NCBI RefSeq assembly: GCF_048820895.1 | Contig: NZ_JBMERQ010000013.1 | Location: 6,725 to 70,724, forward strand | Source: Cribrihabitans_A neustonicus | GTDB lineage: Bacteria; Pseudomonadota; Alphaproteobacteria; Rhodobacterales; Rhodobacteraceae | DNA: 64,000 bases | Direction of reading: 5' to 3' | Shown: positions 1 to 8,313 of the stretch, piece by piece | Layout of the letters: every line of letters begins with the position of its first letter | Numbering within the stretch: the stretch's first letter is position 1 | Program-made: the position numbers and the translations under genes | The notes under the pieces: generated by a model | What the model saw: the letters and a program-made list of their open reading frames with translations, nothing else | What the model was told of the DNA's origin: nothing | The model's database searches: none

Positions 1-1476
1 CTCGGGGTTAGCCGCTCGTGAGTCCACTTGCTCTTCGAAGAGCTGAAGATGTCGCCCAATCCGTATCCTCGGCCGCAAGAGCTCTGCCACAATTTGCCTG
101 GCTTCGTAGCCGACTTCGCCAGCTCGAATACGAGGCGCCTGACGGTACCACTTAAGATCGTGATCGTATCCTGCCACCGGTTTCTTGGCCGATAGCAAAA
201 TCTCCCAGCAGCGCGTTCGGACGGGACCAAGCTCGTCTCGCTTCTGATCAAGTCCACGCTCTACGTACCTTACGGTCTGGTCATCAAATTCAGGATGCGC
301 CGCAGCCGCTCGGATCATATCAGGGTCGTTCAGCCGTGCGGCAATCCATGGACCAGGACTGGTAAAACCACTATCGAATACACGTTGCTGTCGCAGAGCT
401 GGCAACCAAGCCGCCGGCGGATTCAGTTCGGAAAGAAGCAGAGATGCGTCCCCATGAAGCAGGAGTTCGGTGGCACGCAGGACGCTTTCGGTTGAGTTTG
501 CTGGGTCGTCCAAAAACAACTGCCGCAGTTGCTCTCTCCGCCACGCTGATGGGTCTTTCGCGTAATTCCGCCATTCTAGGATTGACCTATACAGCGGATC
601 GTATCCGCCATTGTCGTCGACTATATGGAGAATGGGCGTGACCCCTTTGCTCTCCCACAGAGCGCGGGTTAGCACCTCGTCGTCTTCCGCGTTGGCGAAG
701 GCGTAAACTTACCGAAGGTCAGAGTACCGTTGTCTATCTGCCTCCAGTACTTCAAGTAAATACCGCATAGGCGGATCGTCGGCTTGGTACCCAACCAGCA
801 CCACAGTGTATGCACGGACCAAGTCGTAGACATATCGAGAGGCCCATCCAGAGCGCAGGTAGGCATCGCCAAATTCGGCGCTTGTTAGAACAAGATCAGT
901 TTCGGACAAACCCAGATGTTCATCCGCAAGGCGTCCGTGCAGGTGCATCACACCTGCACAGCCCGCAGTCTTCGGCTGCGGCATCGCTGGCCCAGCGAAC
1001 GAAGGAGCCCTCCCACCCCGCGGCCATGCTCGCTCAAAAAGCGTATCGAAGTTGGTGGTCACTAGCCTGATCTGGCTCTCTGAGTCTCGGGAGAGGTCAA
1101 GTAATGCCGCGTGAGCCTCTAGGTTCACTTCCCCTTCTTGGGGAAGCTGAAGCTTTATACGAATAGCATCTCTCAATCGCTCACGCAGGCGGCCGGCGTT
1201 CCCTGTGCCCACTGCTGTCAAACGTCGCTCCAGCAAGCGAAGCACTCGATCATACTGCCCCGCAAGCCGACCGCCCTGTTCCATTACCTCGCGTTCGGCC
1301 GGATGTAGATGCCAATTTTCGCCAAGCTCTCCATAGACTGCAGCAACAAGTCCTCGAAACGACGGCAAACCGACCGTCATTGACACTCCTGCCCCACAGA
1401 TGAACAGCACTTCACCCTTTTCTTGGGCGGCGATTAATTCTTGAGGAATATCTGGACCGTCAGGAAGTAATTTCAT
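1..1476 (-). pseudogene. SIR2-family NAD-binding protein, interrupted by an in-frame stop and running off the window
   Basis: The reading frame begins at ATG 1476. An upstream in-frame ATG at 1641 exists but adds a non-family leader. SIR2 features follow in order: GAGVS at residues 28-32, GLPSF at 36-40, TTNFD at 140-144 and HLHG at 178-181. A TAA at 709-711 ends the protein after 255 residues. The same frame then stays open for 236 more codons to position 1 with protein-like sequence, and an AAA lysine codon changed to TAA would explain the break. Large SIR2 proteins of this layout often occur near defence genes and can act as NADases; that role is inference here. The C-terminal part lies outside the window. 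The segment is more A/T-rich than the core, which suggests transfer. It may be a true pseudogene, a shortened SIR2-only protein, or a base-call error. Confidence 0.75.
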
Positions 1477-1922
1477 GCCTAAACAGCTAACTTTAAACGT
1501 GTGCCTGAGCAACTGTGCCATTTCTGCAGACAGCCAAGCCCCAATGTCAGCTTGTGCTATTCTACGGCTTACGGTTGTGACTGCAGCGAACGGTAGCAAA
1601 GTTCGGTAGCCCGGCCACACGATGACAACTTCATGCTGCACCCACGACGAGCGACAGCTCTTGATCGCGGCAGCGCGGCGAAAATCAAGGCTGGACTTGG
1701 CCGCTGGGATTGATTTGCAAAGGGCGTTTTCTGCGCATCGCTGACATTCCTGCTAAGCCCAGCATCATCTGTGCTGAACCACGCCATCTCCTACGCCAAG
1801 TGGGATGTCCGAATACGGGAAGTTGGCTACCAGCCTTCACGCCTACAGCATGTCTACAAGCAGTAGGAGACACTTAAAGGCTCAGAGCATGCCCCCAAAA
1901 GCAATTAGGGGTGCTGCTCCTG
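1477..1922. other. Non-coding gap, no gene recognised
   Basis: This 446-base stretch lies between the SIR2-type gene and the 3' end of the small CxxC-protein gene. Both neighbours are on the minus strand. Short open frames occur on both strands, but none has recognisable protein features or a convincing ribosome site. It presumably holds the SIR2 gene promoter. No clear terminator was seen after the CxxC gene. Confidence 0.5.
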
Positions 1923-2341
1923 CTAAGATCGAGACCTCAATAGCCGCATGGCGCAGGTATCGCATGTGGTTGTTAGCCAGCCGCCGAGGGATTTCTTCTG
2001 GGCCGACCGAGTACCGCAATGCTCACAGGTCTTCGCAGCTTCCATTGGGCCTGAGCTATCCGATAGGCGGTGCGCTCGTTGCCGCCGAGCGCATAGAACC
2101 GCAACTCACCCAGTTTCTGTTTAACCTGCTGCGCCCGGAAGCGTGTCAGACCATCCTCACGTATGATGTCGGCGAGATCTGCACTAAGGCGCTCAATCAG
2201 AGGATACCAGCCCTCGCCACAGGCGAAGCCCCAAGCGAGGCTTGTCTTCTTGATGCTCCAAGGCGGAGGCCCATACACCTCGGGAAACCGCTCCATGATG
2301 CGCTGCGCTTCAACAGTGATGTAATGATTTCGGTCGGCCAT
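1923..2341 (-). pseudogene. Small CxxC (zinc-ribbon-like) protein, frameshifted
   Basis: The ATG at 2341 follows a strong ribosome site (GGAAGGAG) 47 bases after the AAA ATPase gene ends, so the two form one transcription unit. The first roughly 98 codons encode a soluble protein with the stretches YGPPPW, WGFACGEGWYPLIERL and QKLGELRFY. In the original frame it runs into poor sequence and stops at 1973. Near 2045-2055 the neighbouring frame takes over as AAKTCEHCG, then GGWLTTTCDTC, then stops at 1923-1925. The two CxxC pairs look like a zinc knuckle closing the protein. The span of 419 bases is not a multiple of three, consistent with a one-base loss or two-base gain. I know this general pattern from small phage- and plasmid-associated proteins but cannot name a function. 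A sequencing error or programmed frameshifting cannot be excluded. Confidence 0.6.
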
Positions 2342-2387
2342 ATGCGGCTCCTTCCAATAAAGTTCTACGTTTAAAGAAATTGCATGT

Positions 2388-3485
2388 TCAATGAAGAAGC
2401 CGAGCCGCCTCCAACGCTTCCCCCCGGGTGAGCATCCGAATGACATGCCGCAGGCTCAACGGCGCTGTCTGACCAGAAATCTCCAGCACCTCGACTACGG
2501 CCTCGACAGACGCTTGTGCCAACCCGCGCCTGCCGCCCTCACGGCGGGCAAAGGCTACCAGGTCAGGCACCGGGACAGGTGACAGCTTTATGACCTCCAG
2601 GCGGCTTAACAGAGGGGCTGGCAAGGTGGTTAAGGTGTTGCTGGTCAGCACCCAGCTGATCCGGGACATGTCGAACCCGACCTGATAATAGGGGCATTGC
2701 CAAGATGCCGCTGAGGATGGCTCCAAAAGGGACAGCAGCCCCTCGGAAAGTCCAAAGCTGTTCCCTTTGACCGAAGTTGCGACCCCGGCCTTCTCCACCT
2801 CATCCACAACGACAATCGGGTTCGCGATCAGGTGCTTCAGGATCGTCATCAAAGGGCGTCCCGGCTGTGCGTTGGCCCAGCCGCGCTGGGAGCCCACGAT
2901 GCCGAACGACGCCTGCTCTGCCGTCGCCTCTACGCCACAGCGGGGCACACCAAGTGCTGTGCTCAGCTGACGGGCCCACATGCTCTTGCCAATTCCCGGG
3001 GGTCCGTCCAGCAGCACCGGAGGCAAGCGAAAGCCCGAATCCCCATTGCGGACTGATCGCCGCATCGATTTCCAAAGGAGATCCGTCGCAGGTGCCATCC
3101 AGGGCATGTCGGCATGGATTCCAGCGGCGATTTCATCCGCTTGGTGTTCTGTCCGGATCCGGATCAATCTCACACCGTTGCGCAGAGCCTCGAGCGCCCT
3201 TCGGTCATCGCGCTTCAGGTGGGTGAGACCTGCAGCCGCGTCCCGCCGCTCCGCCAGCCTGTTCACCCGGCGGTCTATGCGGTCCTGAACTTCGCGCTCG
3301 AAACGAACCTGCATCAAGTCTGTTTCCCACCGCAGGACGTCTTCCGGATCCTCCGGTTCCGGAGGCACAACGCCGCGCTCTGATACGCGCCGCTCTTTCA
3401 GAAACCGCTCCAGGCGCCGCCGTATTGCCCGACGTTCTTTGTCGGCATCTAGGAACTCTGCGTCGATGAATTTGATCTTGGACAT
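2388..3485 (-). CDS. Lon-like AAA+ ATPase without protease domain
   Basis: This 365-residue AAA+ protein has a charged, probably helical N-terminal region (residues 1-140, rich in Arg/Glu). Walker A GPPGIGKS is at 161-168, Walker B IVVVDE at 224-229, sensor 1 TSN at 281-283, and an arginine finger in LLSRLEVI lies near 295. The core resembles the ATPase module of Lon. No Lon substrate-binding domain and no Ser-Lys protease domain is present, so it probably remodels a partner rather than degrading it. The start has a modest AAAGGG ribosome site. The small CxxC gene follows directly and is the likely partner. A 14-bp palindrome sits about 75 bases upstream. The segment is accessory in character. 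The substrate is unknown. Confidence 0.8.
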   Translation of the reverse strand: MSKIKFIDAEFLDADKERRAIRRRLERFLKERRVSERGVVPPEPEDPEDVLRWETDLMQVRFEREVQDRIDRRVNRLAERRDAAAGLTHLKRDDRRALEALRNGVRLIRIRTEHQADEIAAGIHADMPWMAPATDLLWKSMRRSVRNGDSGFRLPPVLLDGPPGIGKSMWARQLSTALGVPRCGVEATAEQASFGIVGSQRGWANAQPGRPLMTILKHLIANPIVVVDEVEKAGVATSVKGNSFGLSEGLLSLLEPSSAASWQCPYYQVGFDMSRISWVLTSNTLTTLPAPLLSRLEVIKLSPVPVPDLVAFARREGGRRGLAQASVEAVVEVLEISGQTAPLSLRHVIRMLTRGEALEAARLLH

Positions 3486-3560
3486 AGCTGGCCCTTTCCC
3501 GGCGCACAGCGCCGTCTGGCTCCCGATTGCACAGGGTGTACTCGGGTAAGTGAAGGAAAG

Positions 3561-3574
3561 AACCTGGCCAGGTT
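3561..3574. promoter_or_regulatory. Perfect 14-bp palindrome upstream of the AAA ATPase gene
   Basis: AACCTGGCCAGGTT is its own reverse complement. It lies 76 bases upstream of the ATPase start codon, in its probable promoter region. Its position and symmetry fit a dimeric repressor site. No regulator gene is next to it, so the protein that would bind is unknown. Confidence 0.35.
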
Positions 3575-3683
3575 TGAGCTACAGTCCTGCTCAGAACAGC
3601 GGTTTCAGTCAACAGGCAGAGCGGGCTTGTTCAGGCGAACCGGCCTCGTCAGAAGGCAAAAGGCAACCGCCACCTATGTCATT

Positions 3684-3723
3684 GTTTTAAAAAGAAACCA
3701 CCGGCCGCGCCGCGGCCGGTGGT
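3684..3723 (-). terminator. Rho-independent terminator of nrdJ
   Basis: Arms ACCACCGGCCGCG (3697-3709) and CGCGGCCGGTGGT (3711-3723) are perfect 13-bp inverted repeats around one base. Read on the minus strand, the stem is followed by TTTCTTTTTAAAA, as expected about 85 bases after the nrdJ stop codon. On the plus side there is no T-tract, so it acts for nrdJ. Confidence 0.8.
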
Positions 3724-3806
3724 CATTAAACCCGTGTCGGAATGGTCAGAAAACCCCCAAAATGGTCACGATTTCGCGGGCCATACACTCTACATCGCTG
3801 CGCGCC

Positions 3807-6092
3807 TCAGCCGCACTTGGAGTGGCCGCAGCTGCGGCAGGTCATGCAGCCTTCGACCATCTGCATGTCATACTGGCCGCAGCTGGGGCAGGCCTTTCCG
3901 CGGGGCTGGTTTAGGTTCACCACCTGCGCCTGCGGGTCGGACTTGAGGCCCATGCCTTCGCCTTCCAGGAAACCGGTCTTGACCAGATGCGTCTCGATCA
4001 CGCCGCCGATCGCGGCCAGAATCGAGGGGATGTACTTGCCCTGCACCCAGGCACCGCCGCGCGGATCGAACACCGCTTTCAGCTCTTCCACCACGAACGA
4101 CACGTCGCCGCCGCGGCGGAATACGGCCGAGATCATCCGGGTCAGCGCCAGGGTCCAGGCGTAATGCTCCATGTTCTTGGAGTTGATGAAGACCTCGAAC
4201 GGACGGCGGTGGCCGTTGATAATGATGTCGTTGATAGTGAGGTAGATCGCGTGCTCACTGTCCGGCCACTTCAGCTTGTAGGTGTGGCCCTCCAGCGATT
4301 GCGGGCGGTCGAGGGGCTCGGACATGTAGACGACCTCGGCGCTGTCGCTTTGCTGCGGCGCGCCGGCGCTTTCGCCCGGGGCGGTGTCGGCAGTCTCGGA
4401 GACCGACAGAACCGAGCCGGTCACGTCATTCGGCCGGTAGGTGGTGCAGCCTTTGCAGCCCTCGTCCCAGGCCTGCATGTAGACGTCCTTGAAGGCATCG
4501 AATGAGATGTCTTCCGGACAGTTGATGGTCTTGGAGATCGACGAGTCGATCCATTTCTGCGCCGCGGCCTGCATCTTGACGTGCTCGCCGGGTGTCAGGG
4601 TCTGGGCGTTCACGAAATAGTCGGGCAGCTTGGCGTCCGCGCCGAATTTCTCGCGGTACATCTGCACCGCGTAATCGACCACTTCCTCCTCGGTGCGGGA
4701 GCCGTCCTTCTGCAGCACCTTGCGGGTGTAGGCATAGGCGAAGACCGGCTCGATCCCCGACGACACGTTGCCTGCATAGAGCGAGATAGTGCCTGTCGGC
4801 GCGATCGAGGTCAGCAGCGCGTTGCGGATGCCGTGTTTGCGGATCGCCTCGCGCACGTCCTCATCCATGTTCAGCATGTTGCCGGAGTTCAGGTATTTCT
4901 CTGCGTCAAACAGCGGGAAGGCACCCTTTTCCTTCGCCAAGTCCACCGACGCCAGATAGGCGGCGCGGGCGATCGCGTGCAGCCATTCGTCGGTCTGACG
5001 CGCCGCCTCGTCCGAGCCATAGCGCAGGCCGAGCATCAGCAGCGCGTCGGCCAGGCCGGTGACGCCAAGGCCGATGCGGCGCTTGTTCCGGGCTTCCTGG
5101 GCCTGCGCCTCCAGCGGGAACTTGGAGACGTCGACAACGTTGTCCATCATCCGCACCGCGGTCGCGACCAGCTCCTGCATTGCAGCCTGATCCAGGTGTG
5201 CGTCTGCCTCGAACGGGTTGGCGACCAGGCGGGCCATGTTGATCGAGCCCAGCAGGCAGGCGCCGTAGGGCGGCAGCGGCTGCTCGCCGCAGGGGTTGGT
5301 GGCCGAGATCTGCTCGCAGTAGGAGAGGTTGTTGGCCTTGTTGATGCGGTCGATGAAGATCACGCCCGGCTCGGCGTAGTCATAGGTCGCCTGCATGATC
5401 TTGTTCCACAGGTCGCGCGCCTGCACGGTGTGGTAGACCTTGCCGCCGAACTGCAGATCCCAGGAGCCATCGGCCTTCACCGCTTCCATGAAGGCATCGG
5501 TGACCAGCACCGACATGTTGAACATGCGCAGGCGGGCGGGGTCGGACTTCGCGGTGATGAACTGCTCGATGTCCGGGTGGTCGCAGCGCATGGTCGCCAT
5601 CATCGCGCCGCGGCGGGAGCCTGCGGACATGATGGTCCGGCACATCGCGTCCCAGACGTCCATGAACGACAAGGGGCCGGAGGCATCCGCGGCCACGCCC
5701 TTCACGTCGGCGCCGCGCGGGCGGATGGTGGAAAAGTCATAGCCGATGCCGCCGCCCTGCTGCATGGTCAGCGCGGCTTCCTTCAGCATGTCGAAGATGC
5801 CCGACATGCTGTCCGGCACGGTGCCCATCACAAAGCAGTTGAACAGGGTCACCTGGCGCGCGGTGCCCGCGCCTGCGGTGATCCGGCCTGCGGGCAGGTA
5901 CTTGAAGTCTTCCAGGGCTGCGAAGAATTTCTCCTCCCACACCTCGGGCTTCTTTTCCGCCTGCGCCAAGTCGCGCGCGATCCGCCGCCAGGAGTCCTCG
6001 ACGGTGACATCGATCGGAGTGCCGTCTGCCTGTTTGAAACGGTATTTCATATCCCAGATCTGCTCGGCGATGGGGGCGGCAAAGCGGCTCAT
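3807..6092 (-). CDS. nrdJ: Adenosylcobalamin-dependent (class II) ribonucleotide reductase
   Basis: Class II reductases make deoxyribonucleotides with a thiyl radical generated from adenosylcobalamin and need no oxygen. The 761 residues show NCFVMG (Cys86), the GGGIGYDFS loop near 113-121, NPCGE at 266-270 (Cys268, matching the radical cysteine of this family), and Cys279 eleven residues later. Cys86 and Cys279 fit the substrate-reducing pair; this assignment is by spacing. The C-terminus carries CPSC, CMTCRSC and a final SKCG, a zinc and redox-tail cysteine set typical of NrdJ. The start has an AGAGGA ribosome site. The gene is monocistronic with its own terminator. Two DnaA boxes lie upstream. 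The organism must therefore make or import B12. No B12 riboswitch is visible in the short leader. Confidence 0.95.
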   Translation of the reverse strand: MSRFAAPIAEQIWDMKYRFKQADGTPIDVTVEDSWRRIARDLAQAEKKPEVWEEKFFAALEDFKYLPAGRITAGAGTARQVTLFNCFVMGTVPDSMSGIFDMLKEAALTMQQGGGIGYDFSTIRPRGADVKGVAADASGPLSFMDVWDAMCRTIMSAGSRRGAMMATMRCDHPDIEQFITAKSDPARLRMFNMSVLVTDAFMEAVKADGSWDLQFGGKVYHTVQARDLWNKIMQATYDYAEPGVIFIDRINKANNLSYCEQISATNPCGEQPLPPYGACLLGSINMARLVANPFEADAHLDQAAMQELVATAVRMMDNVVDVSKFPLEAQAQEARNKRRIGLGVTGLADALLMLGLRYGSDEAARQTDEWLHAIARAAYLASVDLAKEKGAFPLFDAEKYLNSGNMLNMDEDVREAIRKHGIRNALLTSIAPTGTISLYAGNVSSGIEPVFAYAYTRKVLQKDGSRTEEEVVDYAVQMYREKFGADAKLPDYFVNAQTLTPGEHVKMQAAAQKWIDSSISKTINCPEDISFDAFKDVYMQAWDEGCKGCTTYRPNDVTGSVLSVSETADTAPGESAGAPQQSDSAEVVYMSEPLDRPQSLEGHTYKLKWPDSEHAIYLTINDIIINGHRRPFEVFINSKNMEHYAWTLALTRMISAVFRRGGDVSFVVEELKAVFDPRGGAWVQGKYIPSILAAIGGVIETHLVKTGFLEGEGMGLKSDPQAQVVNLNQPRGKACPSCGQYDMQMVEGCMTCRSCGHSKCG

Positions 6093-6235
6093 ATGTCGGT
6101 CCTCTGAGTCGTGAAGGCGGTAAGGAATGGCGGTCTGGATACACCAGGGGCCGCGGCAGGCTCAACGCGGAAAACGCATTCCGTTACGATTTTCTTGCCG
6201 AGTATACCACAACACCTTGCTGGAACCAAACTTCG

Positions 6236-6252
6236 ACCTACTATATAAAGGT
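6236..6252. promoter_or_regulatory. nrdJ: A/T-rich interrupted repeat, possible NrdR-like box or -10 element of nrdJ
   Basis: ACCT, nine A/T-rich bases, then AGGT form a weak inverted repeat around ACTATATAA in the nrdJ upstream region. NrdR boxes have an A/T core with flanking short dyads, so this is a loose candidate only. On the minus strand the same bases read CTTTATATAG and could equally be the nrdJ -10 element. Confidence 0.25.
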
Positions 6253-6269
6253 ATCTTTCGGGAAGACTC

Positions 6270-6289
6270 TGTGGGGAATCTGTGGATAA
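6270..6289 (-). promoter_or_regulatory. nrdJ: Two adjacent DnaA boxes upstream of nrdJ
   Basis: On the minus strand TTATCCACA (6281-6289) is a perfect consensus DnaA box. TTCCCCACA (6270-6278) is a close match in the same orientation two bases further on. They lie about 180-200 bases ahead of the nrdJ start and overlap the first codons of the divergent DUF1489 gene. In Escherichia coli, DnaA binds and controls the nrdAB promoter; a parallel role here is inference. Confidence 0.5.
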
Positions 6290-6713
6290 CTTCATCAACC
6301 TAGTAAAGCTTTCAGTGGGTACCGAAAGCGTTGACAGCCTGATCGCCTGGCAGACGTCGCAGGCTGCGCGCGCGCGCGGCGGGCACCCGCGCCATGTCAC
6401 CCGGATGTGGCCGAAACGCGAGGCCGAGCTGCTCAACGGCGGCTCGATCTACTGGGTCATCAAGGGGCTTATCCAATGCCGCCAACGCATTGTCAGCCTC
6501 GACGAGGTGACCGGCAGCGACGGCACACGCCGCTGCGCCATCGTGCTCGATCCGGAGATCCACCGCACCCACACCGCAATCAAGCGGCCGTTCCAGGGAT
6601 GGCGCTACCTCAAGCCCGGGGAGAGCCCCGCCGACCTGACGCAGAGCCGCAGCCAGGAGGAGCCGCTGCCGCCGGAACTGTCTCAGGCGCTGGCAGAGAT
6701 CGGGGTAATCTGA
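6282..6713 (+). CDS. DUF1489 family protein
   Basis: The 143-residue product starts at GTG 6282 and matches the alphaproteobacterial DUF1489 family: VKLSVGTESVDSL, HVTRMWPKR, GGSIYWVIKG, RCAIVLDP and RPFQGWRYL in order. The family is small, cytoplasmic and widely conserved in Alphaproteobacteria. Its function is unknown. It is transcribed divergently from nrdJ, and its start codon lies inside the DnaA-box region, so the two may share control. An internal start a few codons downstream is possible because the GTG has no strong ribosome site. Confidence 0.85.
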   Translation: MDNFINLVKLSVGTESVDSLIAWQTSQAARARGGHPRHVTRMWPKREAELLNGGSIYWVIKGLIQCRQRIVSLDEVTGSDGTRRCAIVLDPEIHRTHTAIKRPFQGWRYLKPGESPADLTQSRSQEEPLPPELSQALAEIGVI

Positions 6714-6795
6714 CCGGATCAGACTGGCAGGCGCCCGCCGCACGGGCAGGATGGACAGGCGGTTTGCCGCCGCCTGCCCCGCACTTGCCGCGTGA

Positions 6796-7473
6796 CTACT
6801 TCAACAGCGCCAGAAGCTCCTTGGCCGCGCCTTCGGAAGAGGCCGGGTTCTGGCCGGTCACCAGCTTGCCGTCTACCACGACGTATGGCGCCCAGTCGTC
6901 GCCCTTTTCGTAGTTGCCGCCCTTTTCCTTCAGCATGTCCTCGACCAGGAAGGGCACCACATCGGTGAGGCCCACGGCCTCTTCCTCGCTGTTGGTAAAG
7001 CCCGCAACACGGCGGCCCTTCACCAGCGGCTCGCCATTGCTGCCATTCACGTGGCGGAAAACACCCGGTGCATGGCAGACGGCGCCGATCGGTCGGTCCG
7101 CGGCGGCAAAGCTTTCCAGAAGTCTGCGGCTGTCCGCATCCCCGGCCAGATCCCACAGCGGGCCATGGCCGCCCGGATAAAAGACCGCATCGAACTGATC
7201 CGCTTCGACGGCGGAAAGTTTCACCGTATTAGCCAGCGCCTTCTGCGCGTCCTCATCCTGCTTGAAGCGGCGGGTCGCGTCGGTCTGGGCGTCCTCGGAA
7301 TCGGATTTCGGGTCCAGCGGCGGCTGGCCGCCCTTCGGCGAGGCCAGAGTGATCTCGGCACCGGCATCGCGCAGCACGTAGTAAGGTGCCGCAAATTCCT
7401 CCAGCCAGAAACCGGTCTTTTCCCCGGTGTCCCCCAGCTGATCGTGCGAGGTCAAAACCATCAGAATCTTCAT
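6796..7473 (-). CDS. DJ-1/PfpI (Hsp31-like) family protein
   Basis: This 225-residue class I glutamine-amidotransferase-fold protein has the family's nucleophile elbow AVCHAPG (Cys133, His134) and the early glutamate in GEKTGFW (Glu18). Members of this Hsp31-like group remove methylglyoxal as glutathione-independent glyoxalases or act as holdases; the exact activity is not determined here. The start at 7473 follows AAAGGACAGGAT. A longer in-frame start at 7509 would lack a ribosome site. The gene ends facing DUF1489 across an 82-base gap. Confidence 0.88.
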   Translation of the reverse strand: MKILMVLTSHDQLGDTGEKTGFWLEEFAAPYYVLRDAGAEITLASPKGGQPPLDPKSDSEDAQTDATRRFKQDEDAQKALANTVKLSAVEADQFDAVFYPGGHGPLWDLAGDADSRRLLESFAAADRPIGAVCHAPGVFRHVNGSNGEPLVKGRRVAGFTNSEEEAVGLTDVVPFLVEDMLKEKGGNYEKGDDWAPYVVVDGKLVTGQNPASSEGAAKELLALLK

Positions 7474-7534
7474 ATCCTGTCCTTTCAGTTGGAGCTTACC
7501 CCACCCCAACTATGCCCGGTTTGCAGGATTGAAA

Positions 7535-7566
7535 CCCGGGCGCCCAATAAATCAGCGGCGCCCGGG
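7535..7566 (-). terminator. Hairpin after hisG
   Basis: CCCGGGCGCC (7535-7544) and GGCGCCCGGG (7557-7566) are perfect 10-bp arms with a 12-base loop, 55 bases beyond the hisG stop codon. Only a short TTT follows on the minus strand, so it is a weak intrinsic terminator or an RNA 3' end. Confidence 0.45.
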
Positions 7567-7620
7567 ATCACAGAAAATTCATCGCAATTGCGGAACCAAA
7601 CGGCGCCGCCTCACCGCGGC

Positions 7621-8313
7621 TCAGCTGTCCAGTTTGGCCAGCAGCGCGTTCAGAGCCGCCTTTTCCGCCTTGGTGCATTTGGCCACCCGGCTGCGCCACA
7701 GCGTTGCCTGCGACTTCAGCACCAGCCCGTCCGACAGCAGCTTCAGGTGGTTTGCCCGCAGCGTCTCCCCGGTGGAGGTGATGTCGGCGACCATCTCGGC
7801 GGTTTCGTTCTTCACCGTGCCTTCGGTCGCGCCCTGGCTGTCGACGAGCTGGTAATCGGCGACCCCCGCTTCGGTCAGGAATTCGCGTACCAGCCGGTGG
7901 TACTTGGTCGCAATCCGCAGCCGGTGGCCATGCCGCGCCCGGAAGGCCGCGGCGGCGGCATCGAGATCGTCAAGCGTGTCGACGTCGATCCAGCACAGAG
8001 GCACCGCGAGGATCAGGTCGGCGTGGCCAAATCCCAGCGGCTCCACTTCTTCCACCTGCTGCTCCCAGCGCGGCAGTTTTTCGTGCACCAGGTCGGTGCC
8101 GGTGACGCCAAGGTGAATGCGCCCTGCCGCCAGCTCGCGCGGAATTTCGCCCGCAGACAACAGCACCAGCTCGACCCCGTCGACACCCTCGACGCGGCCC
8201 GCATATTCGCGCTCCGCCCCGGTCCGCTCCAGCGTCACGCCGCGTTTGGCGAACCAGTCGAAGGTCTTCTCCATCAGCCGCCCCTTGGACGGCACCCCAA
8301 GCTTCAGCGTCAT
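7621..8313 (-). CDS. hisG: ATP phosphoribosyltransferase, short form
   Basis: HisG catalyses the first step of histidine synthesis, joining ATP and PRPP. At 230 residues this is the short form, which lacks the C-terminal regulatory domain and needs HisZ as regulatory partner. The sequence shows LGVPSKGRL at the N-terminus and the GVTGTDLVHEKL segment near residue 80. The start ATG overlaps the hisZ stop by four bases (ATGA), so the two are translationally coupled, fitting a 1:1 complex. Confidence 0.93.
   Translation of the reverse strand: MTLKLGVPSKGRLMEKTFDWFAKRGVTLERTGAEREYAGRVEGVDGVELVLLSAGEIPRELAAGRIHLGVTGTDLVHEKLPRWEQQVEEVEPLGFGHADLILAVPLCWIDVDTLDDLDAAAAAFRARHGHRLRIATKYHRLVREFLTEAGVADYQLVDSQGATEGTVKNETAEMVADITSTGETLRANHLKLLSDGLVLKSQATLWRSRVAKCTKAEKAALNALLAKLDS

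Larger units (their letters stand above)
3486..3806. other. Intergenic region between AAA ATPase and nrdJ
   Basis: These 321 bases hold the ATPase gene promoter area with its palindrome (3561-3574) and the nrdJ terminator (3684-3723). They also mark the change from the A/T-richer left segment to the GC-rich core. No credible gene is present. Confidence 0.5.

Noticed and set aside
1805..2374. A 189-codon plus-strand frame opposite the small CxxC gene
   Set aside because: The minus strand has a strong ribosome site, a conserved-looking body and a CxxC end. The plus frame has no features.
4581..6107. A 508-codon plus-strand frame opposite nrdJ
   Set aside because: Composition is typical of an antisense shadow, and the sense frame is a full NrdJ.
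6093..6281. Cobalamin riboswitch ahead of nrdJ
   Set aside because: The leader is under 200 bases, and no B12-box-like core or paired helices were seen.
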